Below the pieces are notes generated by a model. That model saw only the letters and a program-made list of their open reading frames with translations, did no database searches and was not told the DNA's origin. The position numbers were made by a program, and so were the translations under genes. Of a stretch of 5,131 nucleotides of DNA, positions 1 through 5,131 are shown piece by piece; the stretch's first letter is position 1; every line of letters begins with the position of its first letter. Origin of the DNA: DATBDM01 sp036269915 (GTDB lineage: Bacteria > Actinomycetota > Thermoleophilia > Solirubrobacterales > Solirubrobacteraceae); NCBI GenBank assembly GCA_036269915.1, contig DATBDM010000249.1, positions 1 through 5,131 of the forward strand. Reading direction: 5' to 3'.

Positions 1-1
1 G

Positions 2-262
2 CACGCGGTCGAGGTGCAGGTCGACGAGATCGTCGAGCGCGACGGCCTGATCGCGGTGCGCGCGCTGCTGTGGGTCGAGACCGAGTCCCAGAAGGGCATC
101 CTGATCGGCGCCCGCGGGAGCATGATCAAGTCGATCGGCACCGCCGCCCGGCGCGAGCTCGAGCGCGAGCTCGCCCAGCACGTCCACCTCGACCTCTCGG
201 TCCGGGTCCGCCGCTCGTGGCGCGGCGACGAGGCGCTCCTCGACCGGCTGGGGATCACCTAG
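2..262 (+). CDS. era: GTPase Era, C-terminal KH domain (5' end outside window)
   Basis: These are the last 86 codons of the Era GTPase, ending at TAG 260-262; the GTPase domain and start lie left of the window. Era binds the 3' end of 16S rRNA through its KH domain and assists 30S subunit maturation in the cytoplasm. The sequence shows the family C-terminal pattern: VEVDEI-like strand (VQVDEIVERD), a strand leading into ESQKGILIG, then the KH turn and helix with SMIKSIGTAARRELE, and finally a basic strand (LSVRVRRSW) and the short tail LLDRLGIT. The usual KH loop of Era is IGKGG or similar; here it reads IGARG, so the loop lysine is replaced by alanine while the arginine and both glycines remain. 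The gene converges on the ArsA-family gene with only 3 bp between the stop codons. Identification is by recalled family pattern and is strong despite the truncation. Confidence 0.93.
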   Translation, partial: HAVEVQVDEIVERDGLIAVRALLWVETESQKGILIGARGSMIKSIGTAARRELERELAQHVHLDLSVRVRRSWRGDEALLDRLGIT

Positions 263-274
263 CGTCTACAGCCG
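245..274. terminator. Weak inverted repeat spanning the convergent stop codons
   Basis: CGGCTG (245-250) and CAGCCG (269-274) are perfect 6-bp complements around an 18-nt loop that holds both stop codons (TAG 260-262 and, on the minus strand, TAG 268-266). With only 3 bp between the two convergent genes, any terminator must lie inside coding sequence, and this is the only stem I see there. The loop is long and no T tract follows on either strand, so it is a poor intrinsic terminator and may be chance. Confidence 0.2.
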
Positions 275-1201
275 CCGCGCGAGATCCGCGGCGAGGCGCT
301 CGTACTCCGGCAGCCCCAGCTCGGTCTCGAACACGAACGGGAGCGTGACCACCTGGGCGCTCGCCTCGCGGCGCAGCCGGCGCAGGTGGATGCGCTGCGC
401 GCGGGCGCGCTCGTGCGTGGTCAGCGCCGCACGCAGGGCGGCGCTCGCGTCCGGCCCGCCGCCGTTGGCGCTGGCGCGGCGCAGCTCCTCGGCCTCGGCG
501 GCACTGAAGCGCTCGGGCCACATGCCGTTGACGACGATCGCGTCGAGGCCGAGGCCGACCGCGTCCGGCAGACGGCGCTCGAGGTCGAGCGTCTCGTTGA
601 TCGGCATCTCCTCGGGCAGCGCGACCGCGACGTAGGCGGTCCGCGACGCGTCACCGAGGAACTCGGTGATCCGCGATGCCTGCCGGCGGATGGGGCCGAC
701 GCGCGCGATCTCGCCGAAGGTCCGCGGGGTGGTGAGCATCGCCAGCCCGTGCCCGGAGGCGGGCGCGTCGACGATCACGAGGTCGTAGGTGCGGTTGTGG
801 CGGTCCCAGCGCTCGAGCTGGGCGAGCTCCCACACCTTGGCGATCGTGATCAGCTCCTTGGCCCCGGGCGCGGCGGCGACGAAGTACTGGAACGCCGACG
901 AGCGCGCCAGCAGCCGGAAGCCGGCGCCGCCGAGCTGGCGCGAGAGCCACTCCTCCATCGCGCGCTGCGGGTCGATGGTGATCGCCCAGAGATGGTCGGC
1001 CAGCTGGGTCTCGACCTCCGGCCCGACGCCCTCGCGGCCCAGCGCGCGCGACACTCGATCCTGCTCGGCGACCTCGCAGACGATCGTCCGCCGGCCCGCC
1101 TCGGCGGCGGCGATCCCGAGCGATGCGGCGACCGTCGTCTTTCCGACTCCGCCCTTGCCGGTCACGTAGATCAGGCGCCGTTCGCGGAGTAGCTCCTCCA
1201 T
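266..1201 (-). CDS. ArsA/BagA-like family ATPase (deviant Walker A)
   Basis: This encodes a 311-residue soluble P-loop ATPase of the ArsA/GET3 branch of the SIMIBI class. Near the N-terminus is the deviant Walker A GKGGVGKTT (residues 15-23) with the signature lysine K16 and catalytic-loop lysine K21. The switch II/Walker B stretch LVIVDAPASGHGL (141-153) corresponds to DxPPTGHTLR of ArsA, with the second proline and threonine replaced. A VALPEEMPINET segment (193-204) and IVVNGM (222-227) match the second half of the fold. There is one domain only, not the tandem halves of enteric ArsA, and no CxxC pair as in Get3 (a single cysteine, C42). That makes arsenite pumping unlikely; the closest type I recall is the paired mycobacterial Rv3679/Rv3680 ATPases. 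No second ArsA gene sits beside it here. The ATG at 1201 gives a normal short N-terminus. No Shine-Dalgarno is visible, so a leaderless start is possible. Cellular role is unknown. Confidence 0.88.
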   Translation of the reverse strand: MEELLRERRLIYVTGKGGVGKTTVAASLGIAAAEAGRRTIVCEVAEQDRVSRALGREGVGPEVETQLADHLWAITIDPQRAMEEWLSRQLGGAGFRLLARSSAFQYFVAAAPGAKELITIAKVWELAQLERWDRHNRTYDLVIVDAPASGHGLAMLTTPRTFGEIARVGPIRRQASRITEFLGDASRTAYVAVALPEEMPINETLDLERRLPDAVGLGLDAIVVNGMWPERFSAAEAEELRRASANGGGPDASAALRAALTTHERARAQRIHLRRLRREASAQVVTLPFVFETELGLPEYERLAADLARRL

Positions 1202-1224
1202 CGTCGTGGCAGAGTGTGACGATG
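1199..1224. promoter_or_regulatory. Divergent start region with 7-bp inverted repeat
   Basis: CATCGTC (1199-1205) and GACGATG (1218-1224) are perfect inverted copies separated by 12 bp. Each arm contains the start codon of one of the divergent genes (minus-strand ATG 1201-1199, plus-strand ATG 1222-1224). Three of the seven paired bases follow automatically from the two ATGs; the other four are extra symmetry. Only 20 bp separates the starts, so both promoters must lie here or in the opposing coding sequence. Weak -10-like hexamers are CAGAGT (1210-1215, 6 nt before ATG 1222) and, on the minus strand, CACTCT (1216-1211, 9 nt before ATG 1201). Both match TANNNT only at the A and final T. Neither gene has a Shine-Dalgarno sequence, which fits leaderless initiation. 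Confidence 0.3.
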
Positions 1225-2085
1225 CAGGCGATGGATCCCGCCGTTCGGGCCTCCTACGAGGCGTGCCGTCGCCTCCACCGGCGCCACGACCCCACGTACT
1301 ACTGGGCGACGCGCCGCCTGCCCGCCGCGGTGCGGCCGCCGACGCACGCGCTCTACGGCTACGTGCGCACGGCGGACGAGATCGTCGACGGCCCCTCGCG
1401 GCCGCCGACGCCCGTCGCGCGGCGCGAGGCGCTCGACGCCTGGGAGGCCACGCTGCAGGACGGCCTGGCCGCCGGGCGCTCGTCGCATCCGGTCGTCGGC
1501 GCGCTCGTCGACGCGGGAACGCGCCACGATCTGCCGCTCGACGAGCTCGGCCCCTACATGCGCTCGATGCGCGTCGACTGCGGGCCGGTGCGGATCGGGT
1601 CCTGGGAGGAGCTGCAGGACTACATGGACGGCTCGGCGGGCTCGGTGGGGCGGATCATGGCCGTCCTGCTCGGAGTCCCCGCCGGCCACCGCGACCAGTT
1701 CGGCCACCTCGGGCAGGCCTTCCAGCTGACCAACTTCATCCGCGACGTGCCGGAGGACCTCCGCCTCGACCGCGTCTACCTCCCGGAGGCCGACCGCCGG
1801 CGCCTCGGAGTCGAGGAGGACGCGCTCGGCGCGCCGAGCGCCTCCGCCGAGGTGCGCGCCGTCGTCGCCGAGCAGGTCGGGCGCGCGCGGGCGCTGTTCG
1901 CGGCCGCCGAGCCGGCCGTGGCCGCCGCGCCGGCCTCGGTGCGCGCGGGCATTCGCATGGCGGTCGCCGCCTACCTGATGATCCTCGATCGCGCCGAGGC
2001 GGCCGGCTACGACGTGCTCGCGCGCCCGGTCGGGCTGCGGCCCTGGCACCTGCCGCCGGCAGTGCTGCGAGGGCTGGGCCGATGA
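1222..2085 (+). CDS. Phytoene/squalene synthase family protein
   Basis: This encodes 287 residues, the usual length of bacterial trans-head-to-head prenyl synthases (family about 270-310). Such enzymes join two prenyl diphosphates, GGPP to phytoene or FPP to squalene, through a cyclopropyl intermediate. The first aspartate-rich motif is D52-E-I-V-D56 in LYGYVRTADEIVD. The second is D175-V-P-E-D179 in QLTNFIRDVPED, followed by RLDRVYLP (181-188). The YMDGSAGSVGRIM segment (134-146) matches the conserved middle helix. Residues after the second motif resemble phytoene synthases (QLTNxxRDVxED...GRxYLP), but substrate choice between C15 and C20 cannot be settled from motifs. I start at ATG 1222; ATG 1231 (giving MDPAVRAS) is equally possible, and neither has a clear ribosome site. 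It overlaps the next gene by ATGA, so the two are probably co-translated. No desaturase or cyclase is in view to prove a carotenoid pathway. Confidence 0.9.
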   Translation: MQAMDPAVRASYEACRRLHRRHDPTYYWATRRLPAAVRPPTHALYGYVRTADEIVDGPSRPPTPVARREALDAWEATLQDGLAAGRSSHPVVGALVDAGTRHDLPLDELGPYMRSMRVDCGPVRIGSWEELQDYMDGSAGSVGRIMAVLLGVPAGHRDQFGHLGQAFQLTNFIRDVPEDLRLDRVYLPEADRRRLGVEEDALGAPSASAEVRAVVAEQVGRARALFAAAEPAVAAAPASVRAGIRMAVAAYLMILDRAEAAGYDVLARPVGLRPWHLPPAVLRGLGR

Positions 2086-3302
2086 CGCGCCGGGCGACCC
2101 TGCGGGGTGCGGAGCGAACTCCGCTCGCGGGCGATGCCGCCCGCGCCGACGTGCTGATCTGCGGCGCCAGCTTCGCCGGGCTCGCGGTCGCGCGCGAGCT
2201 GACCGGGAGCGGCGCCGACGTACTCGTCGTCGACCGCTACGAGATCGGCGAGCGCGCGACGTCCGCCTGCGCGGCGCCGACGCCGTGGCTGCACGCGATG
2301 GGCGCCGAGCGCGCCATCCGCCAGGAGCTCCCGTGCATGGGCTTCCACACGCCGCACGGCTCCACCCGCTTCCGGCTGCCGTGGAGTTGGAGCGCCTTCG
2401 ACTACCGCGAGCTCTGCGCCGCGCTGTGGGAGCAGTGCGGCGACGCGCGCTTCGCGGTCGCGAAGGTCGACCGCAGGAGCGGCCGGGTGGTCCACACCGA
2501 CCGCGGCGACCTGACCGCGCCGCTGATCGTCGACGCGCTCGGCTGGCGCCGCGTGCTCGGCCCGGGCCCCAACGTGCAGCCGCCCGACGCGCTGATCTCG
2601 CGCGGCCTGGAGGTCCATCCCCACGACGGCCAGGGCGTCGACCTCGACATCTGGATCGAGCGCGGGGTGGTGCGCCAGGGCTACGCCTGGGCCGTGCCGG
2701 CGGACGGCGAGCGGCGCATCGGCGTCGGCTCCTACGCGCCACGCGACCACGTCAAGGAGCCGACGGTGGCGATGGCCGAGCGGCTCGGCGCCGAGCCCGT
2801 CCGCTTCCAGGGCAACTGGTTCCCACACGCGCTGCGCCCCGCCGCCGAGGACGGCGTGCTGTTCGCCGGCGACTCCGCCGGACACTGCCTCCCGCTCTCG
2901 GGCGAGGGCATCCGCACCGCGTTCTACTTCGGCATCGCCGCGGGGCGCGAGCTGCGCGCGGTCCTGGCCGGCGAGCAGGACCTCGACGCCGCCGCCGCGC
3001 GCTACGGCGCGTTCTCCGCGCGCCACGCCCGTGCCTACCGGATCGCCCTGCGGCTGCAGCGGCTGATCCCCGCGCTGCCGCCGCGCGTGTTGACGGCCCT
3101 GCTGGCGGCGTCGGGCCGCCCGCGGCTGTGCCGGCCCGCGTTCTCGTGGTACCTGGGCATCGCGCATCCGCGGTTCGCCGCGCCGCGTCCGCCTAGAATC
3201 GGGCGGACATGGACGACGCCATCGCCTTCGACGAGCGCGGTCTCGTCCCGTGCGTCATCCAGGACTGGCGATCGGGAGAGGTCCTCACCCTCGCCTACAT
3301 GA
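2082..3302 (+). CDS. FAD-dependent geranylgeranyl reductase family protein
   Basis: This 406-residue flavoprotein belongs to the geranylgeranyl-reductase branch of the PHBH-fold oxidoreductases, which hydrogenate double bonds in prenyl chains (archaeal lipids, chlorophyll phytol, menaquinone tails). The N-terminal Rossmann motif is VLICGASFAG (24-33) with acidic D51 closing the second strand. Y201-A-W203-A-V-P206, then RIGVG, matches the family signature PxxYxWxFP with the first proline and the phenylalanine changed. FAGDSAGHCLPLSGEGI (261-277) is the second FAD-binding motif. Start ATG 2082 overlaps the synthase stop as ATGA, with GAGGG (2069-2073) 8 nt upstream as a ribosome site. The first frame stop is TGA 3300-3302, giving a 94-nt out-of-frame overlap with hisIE. 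The last 33 or so residues (from about 374) are Ser/Thr/Arg/Pro-rich and look like out-of-frame hisIE, so the conserved protein probably ends near residue 373. A substrate linked to the synthase product or a menaquinone tail (MenJ-like) is inference. Confidence 0.85.
   Translation: MTRRATLRGAERTPLAGDAARADVLICGASFAGLAVARELTGSGADVLVVDRYEIGERATSACAAPTPWLHAMGAERAIRQELPCMGFHTPHGSTRFRLPWSWSAFDYRELCAALWEQCGDARFAVAKVDRRSGRVVHTDRGDLTAPLIVDALGWRRVLGPGPNVQPPDALISRGLEVHPHDGQGVDLDIWIERGVVRQGYAWAVPADGERRIGVGSYAPRDHVKEPTVAMAERLGAEPVRFQGNWFPHALRPAAEDGVLFAGDSAGHCLPLSGEGIRTAFYFGIAAGRELRAVLAGEQDLDAAAARYGAFSARHARAYRIALRLQRLIPALPPRVLTALLAASGRPRLCRPAFSWYLGIAHPRFAAPRPPRIGRTWTTPSPSTSAVSSRASSRTGDRERSSPSPT
3194..3199 (+). 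promoter_or_regulatory. Candidate -10 element for leaderless hisIE
   Basis: TAGAAT is a full match to the actinobacterial -10 consensus TANNNT and close to TATAAT, standing out in very GC-rich sequence. Nine nucleotides separate it from ATG 3209, so a transcription start at the usual distance would fall at or a few bases before the start codon. No convincing Shine-Dalgarno lies before hisIE, which agrees with a leaderless mRNA. I see no good -35 at the expected spacing. It lies within the 3' part of the reductase gene. Confidence 0.55.
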
Positions 3303-3811
3303 ACCGCGAGGCGCTGGAGCGCACGCGCGCGACCGGCGAGCTGCACCTCTACAGCCGCTCCCGCCTCAAGCTGTGGCACAAGGGCGCGACGTCGGGCAAC
3401 ACCCAGGCGGTGAAGGCGCTGCGGCTCGACTGCGACGGCGACACCGTGCTCGCGCTGGTCGAGCCCGCCGGGCCCGCGTGCCACACCGGCGAGCGCACCT
3501 GCTTCCATCGCGGCGAGCTCGAGCCGCCGGCGCCCCACGAGGTCCTGCCCGGCCTCGAGCGCACGATCGCGGCCCGCGCCGCCCAGGGCGACAGCGGCTC
3601 CTACACGGCCCAGCTGCTCGCCGACCCGCCGTTCGTGGGCGAGAAGGTCCAGGAGGAGGCCGAGGAGGTCGCCCGCGCCGCGCGCGAGGAGACCGGCGAG
3701 CGCGTCGCCGAGGAGGCCGCCGACGTCCTCTACCACCTCTCCGTGCTGCTGCGCTCGCGCGGCCTCACCCTCGCCGACGCGGAGGAGGTGCTCGCTGCCC
3801 GCCGTCGCTGA
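3209..3811 (+). CDS. hisIE: Bifunctional phosphoribosyl-AMP cyclohydrolase / phosphoribosyl-ATP pyrophosphatase
   Basis: This encodes a 200-residue fusion that carries out steps 2 and 3 of histidine synthesis: HisE removes pyrophosphate from PR-ATP, and HisI opens the adenine ring of PR-AMP. The HisI half (about 1-108) shows GEVLTLAYMN (23-32), YSRSRLKLWHKGATSGN (48-64), the metal-binding D74-C-D76-G-D78, and cysteines C91 and C98 of the zinc site. The HisE half (about 114-200) shows the MazG-like metal-binding helices GEKVQEEAEEV (144-154, EExxE) and AEEAADVLYHLSVLL (167-181, ExxD). Fusion length is normal for the family (about 200). ATG 3209 gives the typical MDD...FDERGLVP start. Its head overlaps the reductase gene by 94 nt in another frame, and its tail overlaps trpE by 17 nt and contains the trpE ribosome site. 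Cytoplasmic. Confidence 0.96.
   Translation: MDDAIAFDERGLVPCVIQDWRSGEVLTLAYMNREALERTRATGELHLYSRSRLKLWHKGATSGNTQAVKALRLDCDGDTVLALVEPAGPACHTGERTCFHRGELEPPAPHEVLPGLERTIAARAAQGDSGSYTAQLLADPPFVGEKVQEEAEEVARAAREETGERVAEEAADVLYHLSVLLRSRGLTLADAEEVLAARRR
3781..3788 (+). promoter_or_regulatory. Strong Shine-Dalgarno for trpE
   Basis: GGAGGAGG lies in the last codons of hisIE and contains the full anti-16S core AGGAGG (3783-3788). Six nucleotides separate it from CTG 3795, ideal spacing, and it points to that CTG as the trpE start. It is the clearest ribosome site in the window. It also encodes hisIE residues, so part of its sequence is constrained by the protein. Confidence 0.65.
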
Positions 3812-5131
3812 GGAGCTGTCGCCCGGGCTCGAGTCGGTCCGCGAGGCGGCGGCGGAGTACAACCTCGTCCCGGTCTGGCAGACCTTCGTGGAGGACTGCG
3901 AGACGCCCGTCTCCGCCTTCCTGAAGCTGCGCGGCGCCGGCCCCGCGTTCCTGCTCGAGTCCGCCGAGCAGGGCCAGCGCGTCGGCCGCTGGTCGTTCAT
4001 CGGCTACAAGCCGCGGCGTGTCGTGCGGTGGAGCCTGGCCGACGGAGGCGACCCGTACGCGATCGCCGCCGAGGTGACGACCAAGCACCGCCAGGCCCCG
4101 CTGGCCGGCCTGCCGCCCTTCGCCGGCGGCGCGGTCGGATTCTTCGGCTACGACTGCGTGCGCGCCGTCGAGCGCCTCGGCGAGCCCAACCCGGACGAGA
4201 TCGGCCTGCCCGACATGGCGCTGATGCTCTCGGACGCGATCGTCGCCTTCGATCACCTCAAGCACGAGGTCACGATCCTCGCCAACGCCTACGTCGAGGA
4301 GGACGGCGGCGTCGAGGCCGCGCACGAGCGCGCCCGGGCCCTGATCGCCGAGGTCCGCGAGCGGCTGGCGGGGCCGCTTCCGCGGGTGGGTGGGGACCGG
4401 GTCCCCTCCGGGCCCCGCGAGCAACCGGTCTTCGAGCCCAACATGCCGCGCGAGGCCTTCGAGGCGATGGTCGCCCGGATCGTCGAGTACGTCCACGCCG
4501 GCGACGCCTTCCAGGTCGTGCCCTCCCAGCGCTGGTCGGCGCCCTCGCCCGTCGAGCCGTTCTCGATCTACCGCGGCCTGCGGGCGGTGAACCCGTCGCC
4601 GTACATGTACTTCCTCGACTTCGAGGACTTCCAGCTCGTCGGCGCCTCGCCCGAGCCGCTGCTGACGGTCAGCGGCCGGCGCGCCTCGACGCGGCCGATC
4701 GCCGGCACACGCCCGCGCGGCGCCACGGCGGAGGCCGACCGCGAGATCGCCGAGGACCTGCTGGCCGATCCCAAGGAGCGCTCCGAGCACGTGATGCTCG
4801 TCGACCTCGGCCGCAACGACCTCGGCCGCGTCTGCGAGTTCGGCACCGTCGAGGTCGAGCAGTTCATGGGCGTGGAGACCTACTCCCACGTGATCCACAT
4901 CGTCTCCAACGTCGCCGGGACGCTGCGCCCGGAGGTCAGCGCGGTCGACGCGCTGCGCTCGATGCTCCCCGCCGGCACGCTCTCCGGCGCGCCCAAGGTG
5001 CGCGCGATGGAGATCATCGACGAGCTCGAGTCGGTCAAGCGCGGCGCCTACGGCGGTGCCGTCGGCTGGCTCTCCTACACCGGCGAGCTCGACACCTGCA
5101 TCTGCATCCGCACCGTCGTGGTCGCGGACGG
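3795..5131 (+). CDS. trpE: Anthranilate synthase component I (3' end outside window)
   Basis: 445 codons are visible, with no stop before the right edge; family length (about 490-510) suggests some 50-60 residues are missing. TrpE converts chorismate to anthranilate with ammonia supplied by the TrpG glutaminase. The N-terminal domain carries LLES (53-56), the tryptophan-binding feedback motif that separates TrpE from most PabB. The chorismate-binding domain shows AFQVVPSQR (238-246), NPSPYMYFL (266-274), GASPEPLL (283-290), RPIAGTRPRG (300-309), EHVMLVDLGRNDLGRV (331-346), PAGTLSGAPKVRAMEIIDE (392-410) and YGGAVG (419-424). No ATG, GTG or TTG lies in frame upstream of the conserved N-terminal residues; the first GTG (3888) would delete LVPVWQT and more. 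CTG 3795, 6 nt after AGGAGG, is the best start. It overlaps hisIE by 17 nt, so it is likely translationally coupled to it. The linker at 193-212 is glycine/proline-rich and holds an unusual G-rich palindrome. Confidence 0.93.
   Translation, partial: MPAVAEELSPGLESVREAAAEYNLVPVWQTFVEDCETPVSAFLKLRGAGPAFLLESAEQGQRVGRWSFIGYKPRRVVRWSLADGGDPYAIAAEVTTKHRQAPLAGLPPFAGGAVGFFGYDCVRAVERLGEPNPDEIGLPDMALMLSDAIVAFDHLKHEVTILANAYVEEDGGVEAAHERARALIAEVRERLAGPLPRVGGDRVPSGPREQPVFEPNMPREAFEAMVARIVEYVHAGDAFQVVPSQRWSAPSPVEPFSIYRGLRAVNPSPYMYFLDFEDFQLVGASPEPLLTVSGRRASTRPIAGTRPRGATAEADREIAEDLLADPKERSEHVMLVDLGRNDLGRVCEFGTVEVEQFMGVETYSHVIHIVSNVAGTLRPEVSAVDALRSMLPAGTLSGAPKVRAMEIIDELESVKRGAYGGAVGWLSYTGELDTCICIRTVVVAD
4384..4401 (+). 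other. G-quadruplex-type motif in the trpE linker
   Basis: Four G runs occur on the coding strand: GGG (4384-4386), GGG (4388-4390), GGGG (4392-4395) and GGG (4399-4401), with loops of 1, 1 and 3 nt. This meets the standard G3+N1-7 rule with unusually short loops, which generally favour a stable parallel fold. It would be present in the trpE mRNA and the non-template DNA strand. It encodes RVGGDR in the poorly conserved linker between the two TrpE domains. Whether it folds in the cell is unknown. Confidence 0.5.
4392..4406. repeat. Perfect 15-nt palindrome in trpE
   Basis: GGGGACC and GGTCCCC form a perfect 7-bp inverted repeat around a single central G (4399). In RNA it would fold as a 6-bp stem (GGGGAC/GTCCCC) with a CGG triloop. 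It shares its left arm and central Gs with the G-quadruplex motif, so the two structures are mutually exclusive. No T tract follows, so it is not an intrinsic terminator in the usual sense. Confidence 0.5.

Noticed and set aside
150..176. GC-rich direct repeat (GCGCGAGCTCG-like, twice) in era
   Set aside because: It encodes ELEREL in the KH-domain helix and is explained by repeated Glu/Leu/Arg codons with GC-rich usage.
386..1192. A 268-codon plus-strand frame inside the ArsA-family gene
   Set aside because: It is an out-of-strand shadow of the ATPase gene, with no motifs and shadow-like composition.
1206..2081. Extension of the reductase upstream, through the synthase gene, to an ATG at 1206
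   Set aside because: The frame is open, but this part translates to Arg/Ala/Pro-rich shadow sequence. The flavoprotein fold begins just after ATG 2082, which has an upstream GAGGG and an ATGA junction.
1171..2742. A 523-codon open frame on the minus strand opposite the synthase and reductase genes
   Set aside because: Its product is dominated by Arg/Ala/Gly/Pro with no recognisable domain, and the plus strand encodes clear enzymes. It is the usual antisense shadow of GC-rich coding DNA.
3765..4898. A 377-codon open frame on the minus strand opposite trpE
   Set aside because: The opposite strand encodes unmistakable TrpE motifs. The antisense product has a biased composition and no family motifs.
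3888..5131. GTG 3888 as the trpE start
   Set aside because: It would remove the conserved N-terminal segment (LVPVWQT and before) and has no good ribosome site, whereas CTG 3795 has AGGAGG at ideal spacing.
1..5131. A defence system, phage, transposon, CRISPR or toxin-antitoxin element
   Set aside because: Every part of the window except about 23 bp is covered by recognisable housekeeping or metabolic genes, with uniform base composition by eye and no terminal repeats or array-like repeats.

Overview
This 5.1 kb window is a compact stretch of chromosome from a very GC-rich bacterium. The third codon position is almost always G or C in every gene. Gene content and protein style point to an actinobacterium. 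My best guess is the Thermoleophilia/Solirubrobacterales side of the phylum, because it has a stand-alone ArsA/BagA-like ATPase, a fused HisIE, and a phytoene/squalene synthase paired with a geranylgeranyl-reductase-type flavoprotein. The lineage is inference; no rRNA or lineage marker is present.

Layout from left to right: (1) the last 86 codons of era (30S assembly GTPase, KH domain), plus strand. (2) Convergent to it and only 3 bp away, a complete ArsA-family ATPase gene on the minus strand. (3) Divergent from that, with 20 bp between the start codons, a two-gene plus-strand isoprenoid operon: a phytoene/squalene synthase-family gene followed by an FAD-dependent geranylgeranyl-reductase-family gene, joined by an ATGA stop/start overlap. 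(4) An amino-acid biosynthesis unit: bifunctional hisIE, then trpE, which begins inside the end of hisIE and runs off the right edge. Only about 23 bp of the window lies outside genes. No tRNA, rRNA, mobile element, CRISPR array or defence gene is visible.

How the genes relate: the synthase and reductase probably act in sequence or on related polyprenyl substrates (C30/C40 condensation plus double-bond hydrogenation). Both HisIE (histidine steps 2-3) and TrpE (first committed tryptophan step) belong to amino-acid pathways that consume PRPP, and their overlap suggests one transcript with translational coupling. The hisIE start has a clean TAGAAT -10-like hexamer 9 nt upstream and no convincing Shine-Dalgarno sequence, which suggests a leaderless or nearly leaderless mRNA.

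I see no evidence for a new system; these are mostly housekeeping and metabolic genes. The points worth a second look are small: a probable CTG start for trpE behind a perfect AGGAGG; a 94-nt out-of-frame overlap of the reductase gene into hisIE that gives the reductase a low-complexity tail; a G-quadruplex motif overlapping a perfect palindrome in the trpE linker; and a 7-bp inverted repeat that contains both divergent start codons.
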